Of a stretch of 6,736 bases of DNA, positions 1-6,479 are shown one piece after another (the first letter of the stretch is position 1; each line of letters opens with the position of its first letter). This DNA comes from DATLAN01 sp035527455. GTDB taxonomy: Bacteria > Planctomycetota > Planctomycetia > Pirellulales > Thermoguttaceae. A program made the position numbers and the translations under genes. The notes below the pieces were generated by a model. That model worked only from the letters and a program-made list of their open reading frames with translations, made no database searches and was not told the DNA's origin. Location of the stretch: positions 1 to 6,736 of the forward strand of contig DATLAN010000629.1 of NCBI GenBank assembly GCA_035527455.1, read 5' to 3'.

Positions 1-1992
1 CTTCGGGCCGGGCATCGACGGCGGCGATTCCCACTTGCTCTCGTGACAGCCGGCGCAGCTCATCTGCTCGCCGGCGTGGACGTACGTCACCGACCGCATC
101 GAGTGGACCGCCATGCCGTTCTCGTCGAGAAGCTGGAAGTAGAGGGCCTTTCCGACGGGCGCCTCGCAATAGACGCTGCCGTCGTCTTCCACCGGCACGA
201 CCCCCAGCGGAATCCGGCCGATGGACTCGTCGAAGAACGACACGTACCGGATCACCTCGCCATTGATCTGCGTGCGCATCTGCGGGATGATCTGGATGAT
301 GCGCATCCATTTGACCTTGATATCCTCCGGCAGCGGCATGTCGCCCAGGTAGCAGTTGGCCACCTTGACGGTCGCCCGGCGATGGTCGGCCAGCGAGGAG
401 CGATTCCCCTGCCACGTGCGGACCGGCAGCGACGGTGGCGTGCGGCGCGGTCGCAGCGGGAAGGGATCTCTCACGCGGAACGGCCCCGGCCCGGGATCGT
501 GGATGACGACGCGATTGCCGAACCGGTCCAAGAGGTAAAGCCCGAAGTTGAAATTGCAGAGGTAGAAATCCTCGCTCAGCGGCCAGGCCGTGCCGTACGC
601 GTGCAGCCCGCCCCTTTCGACTTCGGGAAAGAGGTACTCCGGCGTGATCCGCCTGGCTTGGGCCATCTTGCCGTCATCGGGAATGCGGGGATCGACCAGG
701 ACGAGGCTTCCGGAAAACCCTTCGTGGTGGCCCACGGCCGTGGCCGTATATTTCGGCGAGCCGGGCACGGCGCGGAAGGAGATCTCGACGTCCGGCCGCA
801 AGACGCGGCCGTTCTCCAGCCTGTTCTGGCCATACTGCTCCGGCTGCACGTCCCCGGGGAACGCCGACCAGGGCACGGGGTAGTTGCCGTGGAAATTCCT
901 CGGGTCCCGCCCGTCCGGGAAGCTCATCCACATGTGATGGGCGGAAGCCCACCACCGATCGAGATAATCCCACCGCGTGTAGACGAGCATCCCTTCGTGA
1001 TTCACGCTCGGCTGCCACTCGTTGGTTTCGTGGTAGCTCAAGGTGACGATATCGGAGCCGTCGCCTTCCATCGAGTGGAGCGTGTAGGTCAACGCCTTGT
1101 TGGGCAGCAGGCAGCGGCCGATCCCGCCGCGCCGGGTCGACGTGAAGACGATCCTGCCCGAGGGAAGAAGGCACGGATCGAAATCGTCCCACGGCCCGTC
1201 GGTCAGTTGGACCAGCCGGCGGCCGGCCGGGTCGAACGTGAAGATCCGCCAGACGTCGGAACTGGTGGTGGCGGCGAAGAGGAGCCGCCCGGCGTCGCAG
1301 CTCAACTCCAGGCCCGAGAAGAGTCCGACCAGCTCGTTGCCCTGCCACGGCCCCTCGGCAACGGGCAGGCCGGCCAGGGGTTTCTCGATCTTCGGCCGGG
1401 ACTTGAAGTCGTGGATGACGATCGGCCCTCCTCCGCGGCTGTGCCCTCCCCAACTCGCCCGGGCCTGCTCGATGATCCGTGCGTCGCCCGGCTGCTCGAG
1501 CATGCAGACGATGGCGTCGAAATCGAGCAGCGGATTGGCCAGCGCGATTTCCCGTCGCAGACGGCACACCTGGGTGAAGAGCGTCTTGCGGGCGTCGCCG
1601 TCCGACGTGGACCGGGCCGAGACGGATAGTGCGTTCCGTTGCGTGTCGAACCCGCCGAGCAAAGACGCCGGCAGCCGCCCCTCTTTCTTGAAGTGCCGCA
1701 ACAAGGCGCCGGTTCTCCTGAGGACGACGTCCAGCGGGTCCTTATCCTCCGGGTGGATCAGCGCCTGCCGGTCGAGGGCTTCGGCCTGGAGGCGTTCGCG
1801 CGGCACGTTGTTCCATTGCTTCAGCCGCTGGATCTGGCCGGCCAGCTCCTGATACTCGGCATCCCAAACCCGTTGCGTGACGCCGTGCAGATCCGGCTCC
1901 TCGAACGGGGCCGTTTCGGCCCTTGCCAACGAACTCAACGCCACGAGCGATCCCAAAGCGGCCGTCCAGAGAACCCATCGACTCATGCTCAT
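1..1992 (-). CDS. Exported c-type heme protein with propeller-type repeats (hydrazine synthase alpha-like / PD40 family), 3' end missing
   Basis: I translated this by hand on the minus strand: 664 codons run open from ATG at 1992 to the left edge, so the C-terminus lies outside the window. An in-frame TGA at 2005-2007 limits the start to ATG 1992 or ATG 1986; neither has a clear Shine-Dalgarno. Residues 1-25 form a signal peptide ending in ARA. Around residues 240-300 are TolB/PD40-type propeller motifs (VWRIFTFDPAGRRLVQLTDG, then a DDFDP and IVFTSTRRGG pattern). The segment near 580-600 (VSFFDESIGRIPLG) and the heme c site C646-A-G-C649-H650, after the words VHAGEQMS, match planctomycete proteins usually labelled hydrazine-synthase-alpha-like or PD40. 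It probably acts as a periplasmic cytochrome c-type protein. True hydrazine synthase is restricted to anammox bacteria and should not be assumed. More heme motifs may follow beyond the edge. Family call is from recalled similarity; export and the CxxCH are seen directly. Confidence 0.85.
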   Translation of the reverse strand, partial: MSMSRWVLWTAALGSLVALSSLARAETAPFEEPDLHGVTQRVWDAEYQELAGQIQRLKQWNNVPRERLQAEALDRQALIHPEDKDPLDVVLRRTGALLRHFKKEGRLPASLLGGFDTQRNALSVSARSTSDGDARKTLFTQVCRLRREIALANPLLDFDAIVCMLEQPGDARIIEQARASWGGHSRGGGPIVIHDFKSRPKIEKPLAGLPVAEGPWQGNELVGLFSGLELSCDAGRLLFAATTSSDVWRIFTFDPAGRRLVQLTDGPWDDFDPCLLPSGRIVFTSTRRGGIGRCLLPNKALTYTLHSMEGDGSDIVTLSYHETNEWQPSVNHEGMLVYTRWDYLDRWWASAHHMWMSFPDGRDPRNFHGNYPVPWSAFPGDVQPEQYGQNRLENGRVLRPDVEISFRAVPGSPKYTATAVGHHEGFSGSLVLVDPRIPDDGKMAQARRITPEYLFPEVERGGLHAYGTAWPLSEDFYLCNFNFGLYLLDRFGNRVVIHDPGPGPFRVRDPFPLRPRRTPPSLPVRTWQGNRSSLADHRRATVKVANCYLGDMPLPEDIKVKWMRIIQIIPQMRTQINGEVIRYVSFFDESIGRIPLGVVPVEDDGSVYCEAPVGKALYFQLLDENGMAVHSMRSVTYVHAGEQMSCAGCHESKWESPPSMPGPK

Positions 1993-2008
1993 ACTCGTTA
2001 TGGTTCAA

Positions 2009-2037
2009 GTAGCCATCTTGCTCCGCAAGATGTAGCC
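2009..2037 (+). repeat. REP-like hairpin element, copy A
   Basis: GTAGC is followed by a perfect hairpin with 8-bp arms CATCTTGC (2014-2021) and GCAAGATG (2025-2032), a TCC loop, then TAGCC. Its relatives lie at 3406-3480. It ends 17 bases from the start codon of the minus-strand gene at 1992, so it would fold in that gene's 5' leader if transcription starts further out. No convincing -35/-10 pair was found between 1993 and 2092; the AT-rich stretch 2065-2087 is the only plausible place. Confidence 0.7.
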
Positions 2038-2051
2038 CGGCGAGCGGCTAC
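2032..2051. repeat. Small inverted repeat GTAGCC / GGCTAC
   Basis: GTAGCC at 2032-2037 pairs with GGCTAC at 2046-2051 across an 8-base loop. It overlaps the end of REP-like copy A and reuses its GTAGCC tail, so it is probably part of the same repeat cluster. No function is evident. Confidence 0.45.
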
Positions 2052-2092
2052 TTCGTGTTTGCGCAAGAATAAACTTGTACACTTTTTGGCGA

Positions 2093-2169
2093 GGGTGGCA
2101 CGCCCTGAGGAACGAAGGGCGTGGTTTGGCTGGTTTTCCACGCCCTTCGTTCCTCAGGGCGTGCCACCC
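2093..2169. repeat. Perfect 32-bp inverted repeat, 13-base loop, with nested hairpins
   Basis: The left arm 2093-2124 and right arm 2138-2169 are exact reverse complements over 32 bases, separated by TTTGGCTGGTTTT. Each arm is itself a hairpin: in the left arm CACGCCCT (2099-2106) pairs with AGGGCGTG (2116-2123) around GAGGAACGA. It therefore looks like two REP-type units in head-to-head orientation. It begins 29 bases beyond the stop codon of the minus-strand gene at 2199, so transcripts of that gene would carry a very stable 3' hairpin. There is no clean U-tract on either side, so I do not call it an intrinsic terminator; mRNA 3'-end protection or termination is inference. Confidence 0.85.
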
Positions 2170-2198
2170 CCTTGAACAGGTTGTTTCTGCACGGCTAC

Positions 2199-3281
2199 TC
2201 ACTCGATTCTTCTCATCTCCGCAACGAGTTTCCTGACGAAGTCTTCCAGGCTGGGCGGGCGTTTCATGCCGAGGAGCACACGGTCGTCCTTCCGATCGAT
2301 GCTGAATCCGCGGAACAGTTCGGCGACCAACACCTCGAAGGGGCCGGCCAGCGTGGGCGGCATGTCCTTGAGCATCTCCTCGCGGTAGTCGGTGTAGAGA
2401 TTGCTGAGCCCGTCGCGGCCCTTCTTCACCAGGCCCTCCAACTCGACCGCCGATTTGGCGTTTCGGGCCTCCACCGTCAAGCCGATCATCTTCTCACCGG
2501 TGAAGTCGATCGTGAGCATGGCGGCCTCGGCGTACTTCGGTGCGTCGGCAACCTCGGCCAGCTCCGGCGGCAATCCCCTGCGGACATCGGCCGCCCCTTC
2601 CTCGATCAACTCTCGCAGCGGATCCAACACGACGACGCCGATCACGTCGTGGCGGGCGTCGACGCCCCGAAGCCGATCCAACAACGGGCCGCTCGACTGC
2701 TTCGCCGTGATGATCTTCTGCAGCATCTTTTCCACCGAGATGACCATCGTCCGGTCGTCGGGCAAGTAGACGGCCATCTCTGCGTCCGGATCGGCGTAAT
2801 AGGTCTTGCCGGCGTGGGAAACCTCCTTCATGTCCTCGATGTTCCTGGGGAACATCGTGCCCATCAACTTCTTGCCGTCGACCGCTTCGGCAAATCGAAG
2901 AATCAACACGGGAACGAAGGGAATCTCGTTCGGCCCCTTCACTTCCGCAGTAGCCGGGGACACGGCGGCCACGAACTGGGCGATTCCCACGTCCAGGTGC
3001 TCGATATCCGGCATTCTCGCCAACAGCGCTAACGGGATCGGTTCGATGTCCGGGTCCTCGCCGCCTTCGAGAAACGGCGCCACCAGCGGCGACTTCTCGA
3101 TCCGTTGCGGATGGGTGATCCAGATCGCGCAACAGTCGGACGGGATGTAAGAGAGTTCCAGCAGATGGAGCTGCTCGAGATCGCGAATATCGTCGATGCC
3201 GGCCCGGGCCGGTTGCGTTCCGCCAAGAACCGCTCCCGCCAGAAACATTACCGCCAGCGCTCGAAAGCATCGGTTTCGCAT
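2199..3281 (-). CDS. Exported planctomycete protein of unknown function (resembles the N-terminal half of two-domain DUF1559 proteins)
   Basis: This 360-residue protein starts at ATG 3281, preceded by a GAGGTG ribosome site and a promoter. Residues 1-27 are a signal peptide with a hydrophobic core (LAVMFLAGAVLG) and an ARA cleavage site. The mature part has no further obvious membrane segment. Recognisable words are YIPSDCCAIWITHPQR (45-60), FVPVLILRFAEAVDGKKL (about 122-139) and YLPDDRTMVIS (172-182), followed by a long amphipathic C-terminal region. I recall this arrangement as the N-terminal half of planctomycete proteins whose C-terminal half is DUF1559; here it stands alone and ends without DUF1559. 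The DUF1559 gene lies immediately upstream on the same strand (3492-4304), with a 210-bp gap holding a separate promoter. No catalytic motif is visible and the function is unknown. The adjacent C50-C51 pair could serve in a disulfide. That this is a real secreted protein is secure; the family link rests on memory. Confidence 0.88.
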   Translation of the reverse strand: MRNRCFRALAVMFLAGAVLGGTQPARAGIDDIRDLEQLHLLELSYIPSDCCAIWITHPQRIEKSPLVAPFLEGGEDPDIEPIPLALLARMPDIEHLDVGIAQFVAAVSPATAEVKGPNEIPFVPVLILRFAEAVDGKKLMGTMFPRNIEDMKEVSHAGKTYYADPDAEMAVYLPDDRTMVISVEKMLQKIITAKQSSGPLLDRLRGVDARHDVIGVVVLDPLRELIEEGAADVRRGLPPELAEVADAPKYAEAAMLTIDFTGEKMIGLTVEARNAKSAVELEGLVKKGRDGLSNLYTDYREEMLKDMPPTLAGPFEVLVAELFRGFSIDRKDDRVLLGMKRPPSLEDFVRKLVAEMRRIE

Positions 3282-3285
3282 CGCA

Positions 3286-3291
3286 CACCTC
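3286..3291 (-). promoter_or_regulatory. Ribosome binding site of the 2199-3281 gene
   Basis: On the minus strand GAGGTG lies four bases before the ATG at 3281. The same hexamer precedes the DUF1559 lipoprotein start at 4304, which supports both start choices. Confidence 0.65.
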
Positions 3292-3331
3292 GCTCTCTAT
3301 CGAGAAGACTTTTCCTGCCACCGGCCGACGG

Positions 3332-3361
3332 GCAGATGCCGGCCCCGCAGATGCCGGCCCC
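3332..3361. repeat. Two perfect tandem copies of a 15-bp unit in the leader of the 2199-3281 gene
   Basis: GCAGATGCCGGCCCC occurs at 3332-3346 and again at 3347-3361 with no gap. On the minus strand the unit reads GGGGCCGGCATCTGC and falls just after the predicted transcription start near 3363, so it would form most of the 5' end of the leader. The unit contains the palindrome GCCGGC. Confidence 0.85.
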
Positions 3362-3370
3362 ATAGTCGCG

Positions 3371-3398
3371 ATTGTAATGCGCCGACCGAAGAAGTCAA
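3371..3398 (-). promoter_or_regulatory. Sigma70-type promoter for the 2199-3281 gene
   Basis: On the minus strand TTGACT (3398-3393) and TACAAT (3376-3371) are separated by 16 bases; each differs from consensus at one position. Predicted start of transcription is near 3363, giving a leader of roughly 80 bases. The same arrangement with the same 16-base spacer precedes the DUF1559 gene. Confidence 0.6.
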
Positions 3399-3405
3399 CG
3401 TGTCG

Positions 3406-3480
3406 CGTGGCTGCATCTCGCGCAAAGTGGCCGTCTCGCTCCGCGAGACGTGGCTGCATCTCGCGGAGCGAGATGGCTAC
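3406..3480. repeat. Cluster of REP-like hairpins (two full copies and one partial)
   Basis: Copy C: arms CGTCTCGC (3432-3439) and GCGAGACG (3443-3450) with a TCC loop, preceded by AAGTGGC as copy A is preceded by AAGTAGC. Copy D: arms CATCTCGC (3457-3464) and GCGAGATG (3468-3475) with a GGA loop, i.e. the reverse orientation, followed by GCTAC. A partial copy at 3406-3422 repeats 17 bases of 3449-3465 exactly (CGTGGCTGCATCTCGCG) but lacks the closing arm. The cluster starts 11 bases beyond the stop codon of the DUF1559 gene and ends 8 bases before the -35 box of the next gene, so it fills the space between one transcript's end and the next promoter. Inverted pairs of this kind resemble BIMEs. 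Confidence 0.75.
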
Positions 3481-3491
3481 TATAGCGCCGC

Positions 3492-4304
3492 TTAGAACTC
3501 GGGTGGATCGACCGGCAACCCGTCGTTGGCGTCGATCAGGCGTCGAAGCATCTCGGGGTCGATATTCTTCTCGATCCATCGGACGGACCCGTCGCAGAAC
3601 GCCGCGGGGAAATCGTCCTCGGCGATCTCGCCCAAGGCCGCCAGCGGATCAGCCGGGTCGAAAGGCAGGTCGTCGGGCTTCGTCCACGGCACGGCCTTGT
3701 CGGGACCCGCTTCCACGACCACGATCGTATCGCACACGCCGTCCCCGACGTCCACCATGTCGAGGCTCTCGGCACCTTGTAGCGCCGTCCCCTCGCCCAC
3801 GAAGGCCATCAGCGACGTCTTGCCGTCGTTCTCCGTCCGGCCGCCGCGGAACTCGTCGGGCATCTTCTCCAGCAGCTTGATGTTGTTCGGACTGTCCCAA
3901 GGTTCGTCGCGGCGATATTCCTGGAACAAATCACTGCACTCCAAGTGGGGCAGTAATCGCACGCGCCAACTGACGGCCGGCTGGCCCGGCGCGAGGGGCG
4001 AGGCGGCCGCCGGGAATCTGCCGAATTGCATTTCGTAGCTGATCAACGCAATGGCGATCTGCTTGAGGTTGTTCCCTCGCTTCAGCCGGTTGACCGTTCT
4101 GATCTCTACGCCCGGCTTCTCGGCAGTTTCCCGGGCGCCCTGATCCGTCTTGGCCGACTTTCCGGAGTCGCCGGCGTCTTCCGGCGTCTTGGCCGTTTCC
4201 TCGGGACTTTTCGAAGGGCCATCCTTCTCGCCGGTCTTCCCGGAACACCCGCCCAGGGCGATCAGAAACGCCGAGGCCAACGAAAAAAGGATCGTTTTTT
4301 GCAT
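3492..4304 (-). CDS. DUF1559 (SBP_bac_10-type) protein, lipoprotein form
   Basis: A 270-residue protein starts at ATG 4304, with AAGAGGTG just upstream. Residues 1-20 (ending LIALGGC) are a lipoprotein signal with C20 as the lipidated cysteine; residues 21-66 form a charged Lys/Glu/Asp/Pro/Ser-rich linker. DUF1559 hallmarks follow: NNLKQIAIALISYEMQFGRF (78-97), SWRVRLLPHLE (112-122), DEPWDSPNN (133-141), PWTKPDDLPFDP (206-217) and FCDGSVRWI (236-244). Most planctomycete DUF1559 proteins instead begin with a type IV pilin-like methylation segment; that is absent here, so this copy should be anchored in a membrane as a lipoprotein. The biochemical role of DUF1559 is unknown. An in-frame start at 4406 was rejected because it lies upstream of the predicted promoter and would bury the lipoprotein signal. 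Its stop codon is followed almost directly by REP-like hairpins. Confidence 0.93.
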   Translation of the reverse strand: MQKTILFSLASAFLIALGGCSGKTGEKDGPSKSPEETAKTPEDAGDSGKSAKTDQGARETAEKPGVEIRTVNRLKRGNNLKQIAIALISYEMQFGRFPAAASPLAPGQPAVSWRVRLLPHLECSDLFQEYRRDEPWDSPNNIKLLEKMPDEFRGGRTENDGKTSLMAFVGEGTALQGAESLDMVDVGDGVCDTIVVVEAGPDKAVPWTKPDDLPFDPADPLAALGEIAEDDFPAAFCDGSVRWIEKNIDPEMLRRLIDANDGLPVDPPEF

Positions 4305-4308
4305 GATG

Positions 4309-4316
4309 CACCTCTT
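4309..4316 (-). promoter_or_regulatory. Ribosome binding site of the DUF1559 lipoprotein gene
   Basis: AAGAGGTG on the minus strand ends four bases before ATG 4304 and fixes that start over the longer in-frame alternative. Confidence 0.7.
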
Positions 4317-4380
4317 TTCTTGGGGAGAGAAGGCGAACCGCGCCGTGGAGACTCCGGACCGCGGCCGCCCCTTACCCGGC

Positions 4381-4408
4381 ATTGTAATCGGTGGGCGTTT
4401 CGGCACAA
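4381..4408 (-). promoter_or_regulatory. Promoter of the DUF1559 lipoprotein gene
   Basis: On the minus strand TACAAT (4386-4381) lies 16 bases after TTGTGC (4408-4403). The -35 matches consensus only in TTG, but spacer and -10 are the same as in the promoter at 3371-3398. Both are followed by TA-N-GGGG at the same distance. It lies in the 147-bp gap shared with the divergent HD-domain gene; I see no convincing promoter for that gene. Confidence 0.45.
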
Positions 4409-4451
4409 GCTGCCCGATTCGGCCGCCGGGAGCCGGCGCGCCGTCTTGCGG

Positions 4452-5816
<1,365 letters not shown>

Positions 5817-5846
5817 GGATCCACGAAGGGCACGAAGATACACGAA

Positions 5847-5910
5847 GATAAGAAGAAGATGATAAGGATAAGAGTAAGATGAGAAGATTAAGAAGACGGA
5901 TAAGGATAAG
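5847..5910 (+). repeat. Purine-rich tract with five GATAAG units
   Basis: GATAAG occurs at 5847, 5861, 5867, 5899 and 5905, twice as adjacent pairs, within a stretch made almost entirely of A and G with some T and only one C. This is sharply unlike the GC-rich flanks. It follows directly on from the left arm of the composite repeat, which itself ends in GAAGAT. Confidence 0.7.
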
Positions 5911-5944
5911 CAGATGAGGGCATCCGGGAATTCGCTTGAGGCAC

Positions 5945-6020
5945 ATATGGATGTGGGAGGTAAATCTGGCTGTGGGAGGTAAATCTGGATGTGGGAGGCG
6001 AATATGGATGTGGGAGGCGT
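5945..6020 (+). repeat. Four tandem copies of a 19-bp unit
   Basis: Units: ATATGGATGTGGGAGGTAA (5945), ATCTGGCTGTGGGAGGTAA (5964), ATCTGGATGTGGGAGGCGA (5983) and ATATGGATGTGGGAGGCGT (6002). The GTGGGAGG core is invariant. The last unit runs into the left arm of the inverted repeat at 6010-6105. The period of 19 is not a multiple of three, and no gene is implied. Confidence 0.85.
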
Positions 6021-6105
6021 CTCTGACGGCGATCAACGTCGTCTCGGGCTTCCATCGCCGTCGGAGACGCCTCCTGTTTCCATCGCCGTCGGAGACGCCT
6101 CCCAC
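6010..6105. repeat. 24-bp inverted repeat with an internal direct repeat
   Basis: Arm 6010-6033 (starts GTGGGAGGCGTC) pairs with 6082-6105; the single mismatch T6024/G6091 would be a wobble pair in plus-strand RNA. The right arm also belongs to a 25-bp direct repeat, 6050-6074 and 6078-6102 (starts TTCCATCGCCGTCGG), 28 bases apart. The left arm can therefore pair with either copy. Confidence 0.8.
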
Positions 6106-6150
6106 AGTCTCATCATCTTCGTGAATCTTCGTGCCCTTCGTGGATCACTG

Positions 6151-6166
6151 AACAAACCCGGCCGGG
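6151..6166 (-). terminator. Possible weak intrinsic terminator after the DUF481 remnant
   Basis: Directly after the TAG at 6167-6169, the minus strand reads CCCGGCCGGG followed by TTTGTT. The palindrome leaves only a very short stem once a loop is allowed, so termination is doubtful. Confidence 0.25.
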
Positions 6167-6479
6167 CTAGAACTTCCACAACAGCACGGCCGTGTAGTCC
6201 AGGTCGTTGGGCTTGACGCCGTTGGGCGTGCTGTCGTAGCGGTCCAGCACGCCGAGCTTCAGGCTGAGGTTCATCTGCTGGTCGATCAGCATCTCCCCAG
6301 CCGGCCCGCGTGTGCAGACGGAAATCGTTGAACTCGGTGACGTCGGGCATGTAGTCGATCTTCACGGTGAACTTCTGGCGGTCGGTCAGCTTGCGCTCGT
6401 AGTCCAGCCCGAAGACGGCCTCGGGCACGTAGCCGTCGTCCGCCGGGTGCCCTTGGTTGTCGAAGCGGTTTTCGGTGGT
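6167..6479 (-). pseudogene. C-terminal remnant of a DUF481 (YdiY-like) outer-membrane protein, frameshifted
   Basis: On the minus strand the segment from about 6479 reads TENRFDNQGHPADDGYVPEA and on through YERKLTDRQKFTVKIDY to FNDFRLHTRAGW in one frame. After the C-run at 6295-6298 the similarity continues in another frame: EMLIDQQMNLSLKLGVLDRY, then DSTPNG and a final YTAVLLWKF before TAG 6167-6169. The alternating strands and terminal aromatic residue are typical of a beta-barrel C-terminus. One extra base (GGGG where GGG would restore TGG-GAG-ATG) accounts for the shift. About 100 residues remain; the N-terminal signal and the first half of the barrel are absent, replaced upstream by the 6480-6620 repeat block. 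It could be a pseudogene; a sequencing error could explain the frameshift but not the missing 5' part. DUF481 assignment is from recalled family pattern. Confidence 0.7.

Larger units (their letters stand above)
5818..6146. repeat. 329-bp composite repeat bounded by 32-bp inverted arms
   Basis: Arms at 5818-5849 and 6115-6146 are reverse complements with one mismatch (A5840 against A6124). They begin GATCCACGAAGGGCACGAAG. Between them lie a purine-rich GATAAG tract, a 19-bp tandem repeat and an internal 24-bp inverted repeat, described separately. No protein is encoded. The element fills nearly the whole space between the convergent HD gene (ends 5816) and the DUF481 remnant (ends 6167). No target-site duplication is visible (TAGG on the left, ACTG on the right), so it may be two separate repeats facing each other and not one mobile unit. 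I recall similar CACGAAGGGCACGAAG strings as common intergenic repeats in planctomycetes and other bacteria. Confidence 0.8.

Noticed and set aside
43..1629. 528-codon plus-strand open frame
   Set aside because: It lies antisense to the heme protein gene. Its translation is rich in His, Asp, Arg and Val in the way typical of GC-rich antisense frames, and it has no recognisable domain.
2121..3032. 303-codon plus-strand open frame
   Set aside because: Shadow of the exported protein gene on the minus strand; it also begins inside the 32-bp inverted repeat.
3406..3480. Possible CRISPR array
   Set aside because: The repeats are short palindromes in opposite orientations with no regular spacers.
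4305..4406. Longer start for the DUF1559 protein at 4406
   Set aside because: It would begin upstream of the predicted transcription start and would place 34 residues ahead of a perfect lipoprotein signal that has its own ribosome site.
4026..4451. In-frame N-terminal extension of the HD protein
   Set aside because: It reads antisense through the DUF1559 lipoprotein gene and across that gene's promoter; the extension has no domain.
5818..6146. Complete insertion sequence or classical MITE
   Set aside because: No transposase is encoded and no target-site duplication flanks the arms; a pair of facing repeats explains it as well.
6033..6294. Continuation of the minus-strand frame past the C-run at 6295-6298
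   Set aside because: Beyond the C-run this frame loses all DUF481 character and runs into repeats; the similarity continues in the other frame and ends at TAG 6167-6169.
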